From Bacteroidales bacterium UBA3724 (GTDB lineage: Bacteria; Bacteroidota; Bacteroidia; Bacteroidales; P3), in contig DFHL01000013.1 in the NCBI GenBank assembly GCA_002371315.1, forward strand, positions 1 to 64,000: a stretch of 64,000 nucleotides of DNA, read 5' to 3'. Each line of letters begins with the position of its first letter. The first letter of the stretch is position 1. Positions 1 through 9,063 of this stretch are shown one piece after another. A model generated the notes under the pieces. That model did no database searches and was not told where the DNA came from. It saw only the letters and a program-made list of their open reading frames with translations. The position numbers and the translations under genes were made by a program.

Positions 1-78
1 TCCGCGCCAGCGGTAGCCAATCAAGTTGCCCAGGCGGCCGCTAAATCCGGCCATAAAACCAAAATCCGTTTTTCCCAT
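1..78 (-). CDS. DUF6266 family protein, N-terminal fragment
   Basis: The window edge cuts this gene; only the first 26 codons are present, starting with ATG at 78 on the minus strand. The visible peptide opens MGKTDFGFMAGFSGRLGN and continues IGYRWRG. The pattern of a short leader, then FSG-hydrophobic-G, then GYxWRG is what I remember from the start of DUF6266 proteins, a Bacteroidota family of unknown function. The assignment rests on this short match alone. The 5' side faces a long intergenic region carrying a dispersed repeat. Confidence 0.55.
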   Translation of the reverse strand, partial: MGKTDFGFMAGFSGRLGNLIGYRWRG

Positions 79-181
79 AGTACGTTTTGTTTAAAGATTG
101 TTAATTAATAGGTTAAGGGTCCGAAAGCGGGCTTTCGCCACACTTTCTGCCATCCATAACGCGACAAATACCCTATTATTG

Positions 182-266
182 CCCACTGGCGAAAATTTTC
201 TTAAAAGTTTGGGTGAGGTTACAGTGAACTTTGGTAGGTGATTGGTGCTGGAAGACAGCGGGTTAC
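182..266 (+). repeat. 5x11 dispersed extragenic repeat, copy A
   Basis: CTGGCG ends at 191. After three bases come five consecutive 11-bp units at 195-249, of which ACTTTGGTAGG at 228-238 is the clearest. A GGAAGACAGCGGGTTAC tail follows. The same architecture recurs at 16.46, 30.86, 48.69 (minus strand) and 56.99 kb. The unit length is not a multiple of three, so it is unlikely to be coding. Function unknown. Confidence 0.85.
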
Positions 267-321
267 GAGGCTGGATTTTCAGGCCGCTTGTGGGGTTTTT
301 GTTTCCCGCTCGCAAGCGAGC

Positions 322-400
322 GAAATCTTGGAAATCTTGGAAATCTTTTTCTCCAGCAGTACAGGCAAATCTTGGAAATCCGAAAAAATCTTGGAAATAC
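322..400. repeat. Imperfect 9-bp tandem repeats (AAATCTTGG)
   Basis: Three head-to-tail units of AAATCTTGG run from about 324, followed after a 20-bp interruption by two more separated by a short A-rich spacer. Simple repeats like this expand and contract by slippage. They occupy the gap between repeat copy A and the hairpin at 402. Confidence 0.75.
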
Positions 401-401
401 T

Positions 402-422
402 TTTCCCGACTGCGTCGGGAAA
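402..422. repeat. Perfect hairpin TTTCCCGAC/GTCGGGAAA
   Basis: Nine-base arms flank a TGC loop. No T-run follows on either strand, so it does not look like a standard intrinsic terminator. Its role is unknown. Confidence 0.6.
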
Positions 423-664
423 TTATAAAAAATCGCTTAATTCGCGTTTTGCTTGCAAAACAAAATTTTAATTCGCTTAATTCGATAAATTCGCAGTTTT
501 ACTAATAAATATCTTTAATACTTTTGTGCGTACCAATCGTGGACAAAGAATGTTGAAAGTGCGTTGAAGAAAAAGATAGGTTATAAACCGTTGTTTTTCA
601 GCGGTTTGCCATTCTGTTTCGGGTTTTTCGGGGAAAAAAGGGGAAAATAGGGTGTTGTTTCGGG

Positions 665-693
665 TTTTACTTGCAAATGTGTAAGTACTTTTG
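665..693 (+). promoter_or_regulatory. Candidate Bacteroidota sigma-ABfr promoter
   Basis: TACTTTTG at 686-693 matches the -7 consensus TAnnTTTG. A TTTT tract at 665-668 sits roughly where a -33 box belongs but is a weak match. It would give a leader of about 40 bases for the gene at 740. A second TACTTTTG at 519-526 could drive a longer transcript. Confidence 0.5.
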
Positions 694-739
694 CATTGTG
701 AAAAAAGCGAATGATAACAATCAAAAGAAAGGATACGAT

Positions 740-1939
740 ATGAAAACAAACAAGTTAATAGCAATTTTGGCCCTTGGGGCAGTGCTCTGCGCCACGCCGG
801 TCTACGCCCAGGGTCGCGGTGGCGGCTCGCACGGCGGCAGCCACAGTTCGTCGTCAAGTTCACGCGGTGGCAGCAGCCACAGCTCATCGTCGCGCAGCAG
901 CAGCTCGTATTCGGGCTCGTCGTCGCGCGGAAGCTCGTTCTCGGGCAGCAGCCGCGGCAGTTCCTACTCCGGCTCGTCGTCGCGCGGAAGCTCGTTCTCG
1001 GGCAGCAGCCGCAGCAGTTCCTACTCCGGCTCGTCGTCGCGCGGAAGCTCGTTCTCGGGCAACAGCCGCGGCAGTTCCTACTCCGGCTCGTCGTCGCGTG
1101 GAAGCTCGTTCTCGGGCAGCAGCCGCGGCAGTTCGGTGTCGCGTCCATCGTCGACCGAGCGCAGGGGTTCCACCACATATCGCGGCACCTCGGCCGACAA
1201 CGACCGCAGCAGCTCGCGCTCTTCGATCGAGGCTCCGCGCAGCAGCTCGCCTAACCGTCAGAGTATGAGCCGCGACACTCGCAGCGGACGCGACAACAGC
1301 CAGTCCAACATAAGCAACAGCCGTGGCGACAACCGCCATCCGAGCGGCCCCAACGCCGGACGCGGCAACGACAAGCCCTCGAAGCCCGGCACCGTCGGCA
1401 CCAGCGGACGCGGCACCGTGCATCCGCAGCACGACCGCGGCGACCGCTATGCACGCCCCGGCAAACCCGGCCCGCTGCCACCGTCGCACCGTCCGATGCA
1501 CCCGGCCCCCTATTTCCACCATCCCTATCATCATCATATGATGCATATGCGCCCCGTGGTGTGGGTCCACGTCCATCCGCGCCCCATCTTCTGGCCGGGC
1601 TTCTGGGTCTACTGCAACTCGTACTGGTATGACTATCACGTCACTGACGTCGTCGTCGTGAACCGCTACGTCCGCGAGACCTACAACGTCGACCTGGTGA
1701 GCTACGCCGTGAGCGGCGACATAATGTACGCCATCGTGAACGATGCGGACGGCAACACCTACCTGCAGGTCTTTGACCAGAACGACAAAGTGCTGGCCGA
1801 GCAGCAAATCAGCAGCCGGTACATCAAGACCGAAATCGACCGCGAAAACGGTGGCTGCTGGATCTTCAAGAAGAGAGACAAAGACCCGATGCTGTTCCTC
1901 TATGTCGACGGCGAGCTGCTGATATACGAGGCAGACTGA
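740..1939 (+). CDS. Secreted Ser/Gly/Arg-rich repeat protein
   Basis: The 399-residue product starts with a Sec signal peptide (basic MKTNK, hydrophobic core, cut after VYAQ near residue 24). I chose ATG 740 over an upstream in-frame start because it begins the signal peptide and follows AAAGGA. Residues about 25-200 are low-complexity Ser/Gly/Arg, including four 19-residue repeats built on SGSSSRGSSFSG. Next comes a Pro/Arg/His-rich stretch and a His cluster near residues 255-270. A compact aromatic C-terminal domain of about 130 residues follows, with no repeats. I do not recognise the family. It stands alone, with a terminator at 2078. Confidence 0.8.
   Translation: MKTNKLIAILALGAVLCATPVYAQGRGGGSHGGSHSSSSSSRGGSSHSSSSRSSSSYSGSSSRGSSFSGSSRGSSYSGSSSRGSSFSGSSRSSSYSGSSSRGSSFSGNSRGSSYSGSSSRGSSFSGSSRGSSVSRPSSTERRGSTTYRGTSADNDRSSSRSSIEAPRSSSPNRQSMSRDTRSGRDNSQSNISNSRGDNRHPSGPNAGRGNDKPSKPGTVGTSGRGTVHPQHDRGDRYARPGKPGPLPPSHRPMHPAPYFHHPYHHHMMHMRPVVWVHVHPRPIFWPGFWVYCNSYWYDYHVTDVVVVNRYVRETYNVDLVSYAVSGDIMYAIVNDADGNTYLQVFDQNDKVLAEQQISSRYIKTEIDRENGGCWIFKKRDKDPMLFLYVDGELLIYEAD
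908..1135 (+). repeat. Four 57-bp coding tandem repeats
   Basis: Units start at 908, 965, 1022 and 1079, each 57 bp (19 codons), and differ at only a few positions. The near identity at DNA level suggests recent expansion by slippage or unequal exchange, and copy number is probably variable between strains. Confidence 0.9.
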
Positions 1940-2077
1940 AACTGAAGGCTAAACATTATGATTATGAAACAATAAACCGATGCTGCAACATTTCTGGGCA
2001 AAAAAAAAGCATCATAAGCAGAACAAAACCTTGTCAAATCACACAGACCCAGAAAAAATTTAATGTTGTTCGGGACA

Positions 2078-2106
2078 GAGGCGGCCACAAGGCCGCCTCT
2101 TCTTGT
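2078..2106. terminator. Bidirectional terminator between convergent genes
   Basis: A perfect 9-bp GC-rich stem (GAGGCGGCC / GGCCGCCTC) with an ACAA loop is followed by TTCTTGT. It lies 138 bases after the repeat-protein gene and 15 bases beyond the stop of the minus-strand phosphatase gene. Confidence 0.75.
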
Positions 2107-2120
2107 ATCTATACTGGCTG

Positions 2121-2768
2121 TCAGAAGCTTACAGCCAGCGGGATGACGAAAGCCTTGGGTGTCGGGACGGGGCTGTTGGCGTCGCGCACCTTGTCGGCAA
2201 GCCAATGCGCCGCCAGCGCGGAACCGACTCCGACCAAGGCCCCGACAAGGACATCGGAAGGATAGTGGACGCCCATATAGAGCCGCGAAAAGCCCACCCC
2301 CGAGGCCCAGAGGGCGGCAGGCACGACGACGTACCAGCGCGGATAGCTGAGACAGAGCGACGTGGCCGTGGCAAAGGTGAGCGAGGTGTGGCCCGAAGGG
2401 AATGAGAATCCGCGCACAGTCTTGAGAGGCAGCAGGTCGTCGGGGTGGCCGAGATAGGGCCTCGGCCGACGGACGGAATTCTTCAGCGCCTCGGTGATGC
2501 CTGCCGTGAGCAGCAGCGACAGTCCGCAGTCAACGCCGGCGCGGAAAAGGTCGCGATTGTCGGCCGCCCATCCGGCTCCGAGCATCGCCACAGGAGCCAC
2601 CGGCGTAAGAACCAGGCTGTTGCTTACGACGGTCATAATGCCGTCCATCGGTTCGGTACGGTTTTGCTGGAGGGTGCAAAGGATGTTGTAGTCAACCCCC
2701 TGCGCCGCAGTCGTCAACGAGACAGCCTGCACGGCGAAGAGGAGCAGGACAATGGCAAGTCGTTTCAT
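2121..2768 (-). CDS. PAP2-family membrane phosphatase
   Basis: This 215-residue protein has a signal peptide or first membrane helix and all three phosphatase motifs of the PAP2 superfamily. These are K-x6-RP (residues 96-104), PSGH (124-127) and SR-x5-H-x3-D (161-172), with hydrophobic helices between them. The family removes phosphate from lipid phosphates such as undecaprenyl pyrophosphate, phosphatidate or lipid A on the periplasmic side. The true substrate cannot be read from the sequence. It lies downstream of aspC on the same strand with an 87-bp gap. Confidence 0.9.
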   Translation of the reverse strand: MKRLAIVLLLFAVQAVSLTTAAQGVDYNILCTLQQNRTEPMDGIMTVVSNSLVLTPVAPVAMLGAGWAADNRDLFRAGVDCGLSLLLTAGITEALKNSVRRPRPYLGHPDDLLPLKTVRGFSFPSGHTSLTFATATSLCLSYPRWYVVVPAALWASGVGFSRLYMGVHYPSDVLVGALVGVGSALAAHWLADKVRDANSPVPTPKAFVIPLAVSF

Positions 2769-2855
2769 AGTGAGCGTCTAAACAAAGAGCCTGTGCGCAA
2801 CGCCGCATCGGCAGTATTGGCACAGACTCCGATATATAAAATTAAAGACAATGTT

Positions 2856-4058
2856 TTACTGCAGTTTGGCCAAGGCTTCCTTGATGCGGCGGATGGCTTC
2901 GACGAGGAGGTCTTCGCTGGTGGCGTAGCTGAGGCGGATGCAGGTGTCGTCGCCAAAGGCGGAGCCCATAACGGTGGCCACGTTGGCCTCGTTGAGGAGA
3001 TAGAAAGCCATATCGGTGCTGTTCTCTATCTTCTTACCGTTGAACGACTTGCCATAGTAGGAGCTGACATCGGGGAAGAAATAGAAGGCACCCTGCGGCA
3101 GGCGCACCTTGAGGCCCGGAATTTCGCACAGCAGCTTGTAGACCAGGTCGCGGCGTTTAAGGAAGATGTTGCGCATATTGATGATGTCGTCGCTGGTTTT
3201 GGGGTCCATCATCATAGCGCAGACGGTGGCCTTCTGGGCGATGGAGCAGGTGGCGCTGGTCACCTGGCCCTGCAGCTTGTTGGCAGCCTTGGCGATGACG
3301 GTGGGGGCGGCAATGAAGCCGATGCGCCAGCCGGTCATTGCGAAGCCCTTGGCGACGCCGTTGACGGTGATGACGCGGTCGCGGACATTCTCGAACTGGG
3401 CGATGCTTTCGTGCTTGCCGACAAAGTTGATGTGCTCATAGATTTCGTCGGCCAGGACGAAGAGGTTTTCGTGGCGTGCCACAACGTCGGCGATGCCCTT
3501 GAGTTCCTCCTTGGTATAGAGCATACCCGTGGGGTTGCTGGGCGAGGAGAACATAATGAGCTTGGTGCGCGGTGTGATGGCGGCTTCGAGCTGTTCGGGA
3601 GTCACCTTGAAGTCGTTTTCGAGCTTGGTTTTGACGAAGACGCACTTGCCTTCGGCCAAGCGGACGAACTCCTTGTAGCTGACCCAGAAGGGCGTGGGGA
3701 TGATGACCTCGTCGCCGGGGTTGACGAGGCACTGCACCACCTGGAAGAGGCTCTGCTTGGCGCCGGTGCTGACGACAATCTGTTCGGGCTTGAAGTCGAG
3801 GCCATTGTCGCGGCGGAACTTCTCGCAGACGGCTTCGCGCAGGTCGGGATAGCCGGGTACTGGGGGATAGTGAGTAAAGTTGTCGTCGATGGCTTTTTTG
3901 GCAGCTTCCTTGACGACTTCGGGGGTGTTGAAGTCGGGTTCGCCGATGCTGAGGCTGATAACGTCTTTGCCTTGGGCCTTGAGTTCGCGGGCTTTGGCGG
4001 TCATAGCCAGAGTCTCGGACTCGGCCATATTGAGGATGCGGTTTGATAAGATTTCCAT
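2856..4058 (-). CDS. aspC: Pyridoxal-phosphate aspartate aminotransferase
   Basis: This 400-residue fold-type I aminotransferase interconverts aspartate/2-oxoglutarate and oxaloacetate/glutamate. The sequence shows SIGEPDF near the N-terminus, SPSNPTG, the ADEIYE aspartate that contacts the PLP ring nitrogen, and the Schiff-base lysine in AKGFAMTGWR. ATG at 4058 was chosen because MEILSNR begins the family core; an in-frame extension to 4292 runs through the AT-rich promoter region. It is divergent from recA. A TACTTTTG box lies 26 bases upstream. Confidence 0.93.
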   Translation of the reverse strand: MEILSNRILNMAESETLAMTAKARELKAQGKDVISLSIGEPDFNTPEVVKEAAKKAIDDNFTHYPPVPGYPDLREAVCEKFRRDNGLDFKPEQIVVSTGAKQSLFQVVQCLVNPGDEVIIPTPFWVSYKEFVRLAEGKCVFVKTKLENDFKVTPEQLEAAITPRTKLIMFSSPSNPTGMLYTKEELKGIADVVARHENLFVLADEIYEHINFVGKHESIAQFENVRDRVITVNGVAKGFAMTGWRIGFIAAPTVIAKAANKLQGQVTSATCSIAQKATVCAMMMDPKTSDDIINMRNIFLKRRDLVYKLLCEIPGLKVRLPQGAFYFFPDVSSYYGKSFNGKKIENSTDMAFYLLNEANVATVMGSAFGDDTCIRLSYATSEDLLVEAIRRIKEALAKLQ

Positions 4059-4083
4059 AGATTTGATTGTTTGAATGATTTTG

Positions 4084-4091
4084 CAAAAGTA
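4084..4091 (-). promoter_or_regulatory. Candidate -7 box for aspC
   Basis: CAAAAGTA on the plus strand reads TACTTTTG on the minus strand, matching TAnnTTTG 26 bases before the aspC ATG. I see no convincing -33 TTTG at the expected distance. Confidence 0.4.
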
Positions 4092-4153
4092 CGAATTATT
4101 TTTGGAATAGGAAGTTTTTTTTAAGAATAATGCAAAAATATAAAAAAAAACTG

Positions 4154-4161
4154 TAAATTTG
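4154..4161 (+). promoter_or_regulatory. Candidate -7 box for recA
   Basis: TAAATTTG matches TAnnTTTG 58 bases before the recA ATG. No clear -33 partner and no recognisable LexA-type palindrome are visible in the 160-bp divergent region. Confidence 0.35.
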
Positions 4162-4218
4162 TAGTTTGCAAAATGCGTCAACCAACAATTATTATTAACA
4201 TATAAACATTTGATAATT

Positions 4219-5247
4219 ATGGCAAAAGAAATGAACGATGCCGATGCATCGAAACTTGAGAAACTGAAAATCCTGCAGAGCACACTGGACAAAATAGAGA
4301 AAAACTACGGCAAAGGCTCGATAATGAAGCTTGGCGACCGTCCGGACGAGACCTACGAGGCCATCTCGACGGGATCGATAAGCCTTGACACGGCGCTGGG
4401 AATCGGCGGTTTCCCGAAGGGAAGAATCATCGAGATCTACGGCCCCGAATCGTCGGGCAAGACGACGCTGGCCATCCACGCCATCGCCGAGAGCCAGAAA
4501 AAGGGCGGCATTGCAGCTTTCATCGATGCCGAGCACGCTTTCGACCCCGTCTATGCCCGCAAGCTGGGTGTGGACATCGACAACCTGCTTGTCTCGCAGC
4601 CCGACAACGGCGAGCAGGCGCTGGAGATTGCCGACAACCTGATACGCTCGGGAGCCATCGACATCATCGTCATCGACTCGGTGGCGGCGCTGACGCCCAA
4701 GGCCGAAATTGACGGCGAGATGGGCGATTCGAAGGTGGGTCTGCACGCCCGCCTGATGTCGCAGGCTCTGCGCAAGATGACATCGACCATCAGCAAGACC
4801 GGCTGCTGCTGCATCTTCATCAACCAGCTGCGTGAGAAGATTGGCGTTATGTTCGGCAATCCCGAGACGACGACGGGCGGCAACGCGCTGAAGTTCTATG
4901 CCTCGGTGCGCCTCGACATACGCCGCATCCAGGCCATCAAGGACGGCGACCAGAATGTCGGCAACCGCGTGAAGGTGAAGGTGGTGAAAAACAAGGTCGC
5001 TCCTCCGTTCCGCGTGTGCGAGTTCGACCTGATGTTCGGCGAAGGCATTTCGAAGCAGGGTGAAATAGTGGATCTTGGTGTCGAAACAGGCATCATCAAG
5101 AAGAGCGGCTCGTGGTTCAGCTACGGCGAAAGCAAGCTGGCTCAGGGTCGCGAAGCCGTCAAGCTGCTGCTGCGCGACAATCCAGAGCTTAGCGAAGAAC
5201 TTGAATCCCAGATACGCCAGGCCTTGAAAGAACAAACCGAAGGATGA
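4219..5247 (+). CDS. recA: Recombinase RecA
   Basis: This 342-residue protein is the ATP-dependent strand-exchange filament protein for homologous recombination and SOS co-protease activity. It shows the Walker A sequence GPESSGKT (about residue 70), the IVIDSVAAL Walker B strand, the L2 region with [15 protein letters not shown], and the acidic C-terminus. Length is typical. ATG 4219 gives MAKEMND; a TTG nine bases upstream in frame is less likely. Its stop overlaps the start of the next gene by four bases (ATGA), implying translational coupling. Confidence 0.98.
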   Translation: MAKEMNDADASKLEKLKILQSTLDKIEKNYGKGSIMKLGDRPDETYEAISTGSISLDTALGIGGFPKGRIIEIYGPESSGKTTLAIHAIAESQKKGGIAAFIDAEHAFDPVYARKLGVDIDNLLVSQPDNGEQALEIADNLIRSGAIDIIVIDSVAALTPKAEIDGEMGDSKVGLHARLMSQALRKMTSTISKTGCCCIFINQLREKIGVMFGNPETTTGGNALKFYASVRLDIRRIQAIKDGDQNVGNRVKVKVVKNKVAPPFRVCEFDLMFGEGISKQGEIVDLGVETGIIKKSGSWFSYGESKLAQGREAVKLLLRDNPELSEELESQIRQALKEQTEG

Positions 5248-5828
5248 AACACTTTTGGATTTTAGTATTGTTGATGCTGCCCCTGACAGCCTTGAAGGCG
5301 CAGAGTGCCGACGAGGTGGTCAGCGGCAGCGGCGACATCGAATTTGACCGCAACGTAAGCGTAAGCCAGCCCGTAAGGCAGACATCGGCCAACCTTCAGG
5401 AAGGGCACGAATACAGCCACTTGTTCGTGGAGGGACTGCTGGCCTACGAGTCGTACGGCTCACTCGGCGCAGGAGCCACCGTGGCCTACCTGCCCGAATG
5501 GATAGGCGGATATGCATCGGCCACGGCCTACAACAGCCACTCGATGTACACTTTCGGCCCGGCAATAAGGCCGCTGGCAAACATAGCCAGCCTAGACTGG
5601 CAGGTCTTTTGCGGCCTGGCCTACGCAGCCCCGATAACGAGATATTTCAACAATCGGCTCGGTTTTGAAATAGGTACACGCTTTGCCCCCAACGCCGACA
5701 GCGACGGGGACCGTTTTGCGTGGTGGAGCGTATCGCTTAGCCGCCTGTTTGTCAACCAGCACTCATATTTCACCATAGGCCTCAGTGTCAACCTGATTGC
5801 GCTGACTGGTATAATCCTTATCCCATAA
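5244..5828 (+). CDS. Secreted protein of unknown function, coupled to recA
   Basis: This 194-residue product has a signal peptide (MKHFWIL, hydrophobic core, cleavage after LKAQ). The mature part has alternating aromatic/Gly segments and ends in hydrophobic strands, which suggests a small outer-membrane beta-barrel. I do not recognise a family. Its ATG overlaps the recA stop as ATGA, and rsh follows 39 bases later, so the three are probably co-transcribed. A role connected to RecA is not implied by the sequence. Confidence 0.75.
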   Translation: MKHFWILVLLMLPLTALKAQSADEVVSGSGDIEFDRNVSVSQPVRQTSANLQEGHEYSHLFVEGLLAYESYGSLGAGATVAYLPEWIGGYASATAYNSHSMYTFGPAIRPLANIASLDWQVFCGLAYAAPITRYFNNRLGFEIGTRFAPNADSDGDRFAWWSVSLSRLFVNQHSYFTIGLSVNLIALTGIILIP

Positions 5829-5867
5829 ACAGACCGGAGCCTACGGTCAACAAAACCCGACAACTTT

Positions 5868-8135
5868 ATGGAAGAAGTATCAGAAGATGTACTTGTCCAA
5901 CAAACGTATGAAAAACTGATAGCTGCCTGCCGTGCAAACCAGACGCTGACAGCTGCCGACGAAAGCAATATTTTCCGAGCATTCAACATTGCCCGCAATG
6001 CACACAGCGACACGCGCCGCAAAAGTGGCGAGCTGTACATATTCCACCCCCTGGCGGTGGCGATGATAGCCGTCCAGGAGGTGGGCCTCGGCCCCATAGC
6101 GGTGGTCTGCGCCCTGCTTCACGATGTGGTGGAGGACACCGACATAACACTGGACACCTTGCGTGCCATCTTTGGCGACCGCGTGGCAAGAATAGTGGAC
6201 GGCGTGACCAAAATCGACAAGGCATCGATGATTGCCGAGCAGAACGACGACTTCTCGTCGCAGGCTGAAAACTACCGCAAGATACTGCTGGCAATGTGCG
6301 ACGACGCATACGTCATCTTCCTCAAGCTGTGCGACAGACTGCACAATATGCGCACGCTGGGATCGATGAAAGACACCAAGAAGCTGGCCATATCGTCCGA
6401 GACGCAGTATCTATACATACCTTTAGCCCACCGTCTGGGTCTGTACAACATCAAGACTGAGCTTGACGACCTGGTGATGCAGTACACCAACCCTGACAAA
6501 TATGCCGAAATAGCAGACAAAATAAGCCAGACCGTGGGCACGGAGAAGAAACTGAAGAAATGCTTCACCGCACCCATCCGCGAACTGCTTGACCAGAATG
6601 GATTCCAATACAAAATAAAGACACGCGTAAAATCGGTCTACTCCTGCTGGAAAAAGATGCAGAACAAGGGCGTTCAGTTCGACGAAATCTTCGACCTCTA
6701 CGCTATGCGCATCATCCTTGACATACCAGGGGGCGACAGTATGCCGGAAGAAGAGCTGCGCAAAATTGAAAAAGAAGAGTGCTTCAAGGTCTACGCCCTG
6801 ATTACAGGCCTCTTCCGGCCGCAGCCCACACGTTTCCGCGACTGGATTACCACACCCAAGAACAACGGCTACGAGTCGCTGCACACCACCGTGATGAGCC
6901 CCATAGGCCGATGGGTTGAAGTGCAGATTCGCACCACGCGTATGGACCAAATAGCCGAGAAGGGTATGGCAGCACACTTCCTCTACAAGGAAGCCCATCC
7001 CGACGAGCCCGTGCAGCAGTCGCCCGTCGAGCAATGGCTTGGACAAATACGCACCTCGCTCGAAGACCCCAACCGCAACGCTTTGGACCTTGTCGAGGAA
7101 TTCAAGGAAACCCTGTATACCAAAGAAATATACATCTTCACCCCCAAGGGAGAGACCATCAAAATGCCATCGCGCAGCACCGTGCTAGACTTTGCTTACG
7201 CCATCCACTCCGAGCTTGGCGACCATTGCATCGGTGCCAAGGTCAATGCCCGCGTGGTGCCCATAGGCTACCGCCTGCACAGCGGCGAGCAGGTGCAGGT
7301 GCTGACGTCGAAAAAGACCTTCCCCGCCGAGGAATGGCTCAAAGATGTCCAAACACAACGTGCCAAAGACCACATCAAAGACTATCTGCGCAACGAGAAG
7401 AAGCAATACTTTGACGACGGCGAGCAAAAGCTGCGTGCCTTCCTCGAAAAGTCAAAACTCACCCTCACGCCCGAAAGAACGGCCCGATTGAAACTCTTCT
7501 TCAACTCGGACAGCGACATAGACCTCTACTACCGCATAGCCACAGGCGACATCACCGAAGAGGGTATGAGGCAATGCTTCCACCTGTCGCGCTCAAAGCC
7601 GCAGCTGCTTTTCCTGCAGCCCTATGAGCAACTGTTCGACGACAAGGAGAACCGGAAAGACTTGCAAAAAGGCCAGAGGAAATCCATAACCACATCGCCT
7701 TTCCTTGCCGACTCGCAATACGACAACCTCGAAACCCAACCCGCCACCTGTTGCAAACCCGTTCAGGGCGACCGCGTAATAGGCATCGTCACCGAAAACC
7801 GCATAATGGTGCACCGCACCAACTGCCCCAACGCCATCCACGAAATGTCGACCCACGAAGACCGCATCGTGCGTGTGCGCTGGCGCCCCGGCGAAAAGAT
7901 TGCCTTCCTTACCGGCATCACCATCACCGCCATCGACCGCAAAGGCCTTTTGCAGCAGCTCACACGTATCATCAGCGAGGATATGGACCTGAATATGCGT
8001 GCCATAACACTCGAAACGTCCGAGGGTGTAGTGCACGGCCTGATAATGCTCTACGTCCACAACCTGGGCGGCCTCGACCAGCTGATAGAGAGCATCCGCG
8101 CCATCGACGGTGTAGAGCAGGTGCAGCGCGTCTGA
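5868..8135 (+). CDS. rsh: Bifunctional (p)ppGpp synthetase/hydrolase (RelA/SpoT homologue)
   Basis: The 755-residue protein controls the stringent-response alarmone (p)ppGpp. In order it has an HD hydrolase domain with the metal motif LLHDVVEDTD (about residues 80-90), a synthetase domain with RVKSVYS and GYESLHT, a TGS domain starting at IYIFTPKGE, a CCKP zinc-finger/RIS element, and a C-terminal ACT domain. The intact HDxxED motif argues for hydrolase activity, as expected for a single long RSH in this phylum. It lies between a recA-coupled gene and mazG. Confidence 0.95.
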   Translation: MEEVSEDVLVQQTYEKLIAACRANQTLTAADESNIFRAFNIARNAHSDTRRKSGELYIFHPLAVAMIAVQEVGLGPIAVVCALLHDVVEDTDITLDTLRAIFGDRVARIVDGVTKIDKASMIAEQNDDFSSQAENYRKILLAMCDDAYVIFLKLCDRLHNMRTLGSMKDTKKLAISSETQYLYIPLAHRLGLYNIKTELDDLVMQYTNPDKYAEIADKISQTVGTEKKLKKCFTAPIRELLDQNGFQYKIKTRVKSVYSCWKKMQNKGVQFDEIFDLYAMRIILDIPGGDSMPEEELRKIEKEECFKVYALITGLFRPQPTRFRDWITTPKNNGYESLHTTVMSPIGRWVEVQIRTTRMDQIAEKGMAAHFLYKEAHPDEPVQQSPVEQWLGQIRTSLEDPNRNALDLVEEFKETLYTKEIYIFTPKGETIKMPSRSTVLDFAYAIHSELGDHCIGAKVNARVVPIGYRLHSGEQVQVLTSKKTFPAEEWLKDVQTQRAKDHIKDYLRNEKKQYFDDGEQKLRAFLEKSKLTLTPERTARLKLFFNSDSDIDLYYRIATGDITEEGMRQCFHLSRSKPQLLFLQPYEQLFDDKENRKDLQKGQRKSITTSPFLADSQYDNLETQPATCCKPVQGDRVIGIVTENRIMVHRTNCPNAIHEMSTHEDRIVRVRWRPGEKIAFLTGITITAIDRKGLLQQLTRIISEDMDLNMRAITLETSEGVVHGLIMLYVHNLGGLDQLIESIRAIDGVEQVQRV

Positions 8136-8239
8136 CAATACTCATCATAAACCAATCAAAAAAAGGAAAGTCACACTTGCAATAAACTCAGCCATTTGTC
8201 GTTAGACTGTGGCAACCAGAGGAAAACAACCATATCGGA

Positions 8240-9052
8240 ATGACGGAAGAACAGAAATCCCTGCAATGGCTCAGCAACATCCTGGACACACTGAGAAAAG
8301 AGTGTCCGTGGGACAGCGTCCAGACCATCAAGAGTTTGCGTTACCTTACAATAGAGGAGGTCTACGAGCTGTCGGAAGCCATCACTGCAGGCAACTACGA
8401 CGAGATGCGCAAGGAACTGGGCGACCTGTTTATGCACCTTGTCTTCTATGCAAAGATAGCCGACGACGAGGGACGCTTTGGCCTCAGCGACGTTCTGGAC
8501 GGCATCTGCCAAAAACTCACAGCACGCCATCCGCACATCGCCCTGCCTGACCGTGAAGGCAATATCCAGGCCGCCACACAGAGCTCCACACCAAAATGGG
8601 AACAGGTGAAGATGAAAGAAGGCCGCCGCTCGGCACTGGAAGGCGTGCCGGAGTCTTTGCCCTCACTTATCAAGGCCATCCGCATACAGGAAAAAGCCGC
8701 AGGACTGGGCTTTGAATTCCCGAACAGAGAGATGGCAAAAGCCAAAGTGGACGAAGAATACAGCGAATTCATCGAGGCTCTCGACAAATACCACGCCAAC
8801 GGCAAGACAGCACAAAAAGATGCAGAGGAAGAACTTGGCGACCTGATATTCGCAATCATCAAATGGGCCCGATTCGAGAATCTCAACGCCGACGATGCCC
8901 TTGCCCGCACCAACCTGAAATTCACTCAACGCTTCAAATATGTAGAGTCGAAAGCTCACGCCAGCGGACGCAATATGCAGGACCTCAATCTTGACGAGAT
9001 GGAGACCTACTGGAACGAAGCCAAAACAGTTTTACGCAAACAACAAGAATAA
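8240..9052 (+). CDS. mazG: Nucleoside triphosphate pyrophosphohydrolase MazG
   Basis: This 270-residue protein hydrolyses (d)NTPs to monophosphates and pyrophosphate. Two MazG modules are visible: the N-terminal one with EEVYELSEAI and KELGDLFMHLVFYAKI, and the C-terminal one with DEEYSEFIEAL and EELGDLIFAIIKWAR. The Glu/Asp pairs form the EExxE...ExxD magnesium site. Length matches the two-domain enzyme. In other bacteria MazG lowers (p)ppGpp levels, which fits its position 104 bases after rsh, but that link is inferred. Confidence 0.95.
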   Translation: MTEEQKSLQWLSNILDTLRKECPWDSVQTIKSLRYLTIEEVYELSEAITAGNYDEMRKELGDLFMHLVFYAKIADDEGRFGLSDVLDGICQKLTARHPHIALPDREGNIQAATQSSTPKWEQVKMKEGRRSALEGVPESLPSLIKAIRIQEKAAGLGFEFPNREMAKAKVDEEYSEFIEALDKYHANGKTAQKDAEEELGDLIFAIIKWARFENLNADDALARTNLKFTQRFKYVESKAHASGRNMQDLNLDEMETYWNEAKTVLRKQQE

Positions 9053-9063
9053 TCTACAATAAT

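Larger units (their letters stand above)
79..739. other. Long intergenic region, repeat-rich
   Basis: No gene is supported between the divergent genes at 78 and 740. It holds copy A of the 5x11-bp dispersed repeat (182-266) and imperfect 9-bp repeats of AAATCTTGG (about 322-400). It also holds a perfect 9-bp-stem hairpin (402-422), a 7-bp-arm inverted repeat GTTTTGC/GCAAAAC (446-461), and a direct repeat AATTCGCTTAATTCG-like at 431-444 and 470-484. Two TAnnTTTG promoter boxes lie at 519-526 and 686-693. Between 527 and 660 I see only a weak AAACCG/CGGTTT hairpin. Confidence 0.8.

Noticed and set aside
402..422. Intrinsic terminator
   Set aside because: Good stem but no U-tract on either strand and no gene ending nearby.
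884..1807. Long minus-strand open frame opposite the Ser-rich gene
   Set aside because: Ala/Arg/Val-rich shadow of the repetitive gene; no start context or domain.
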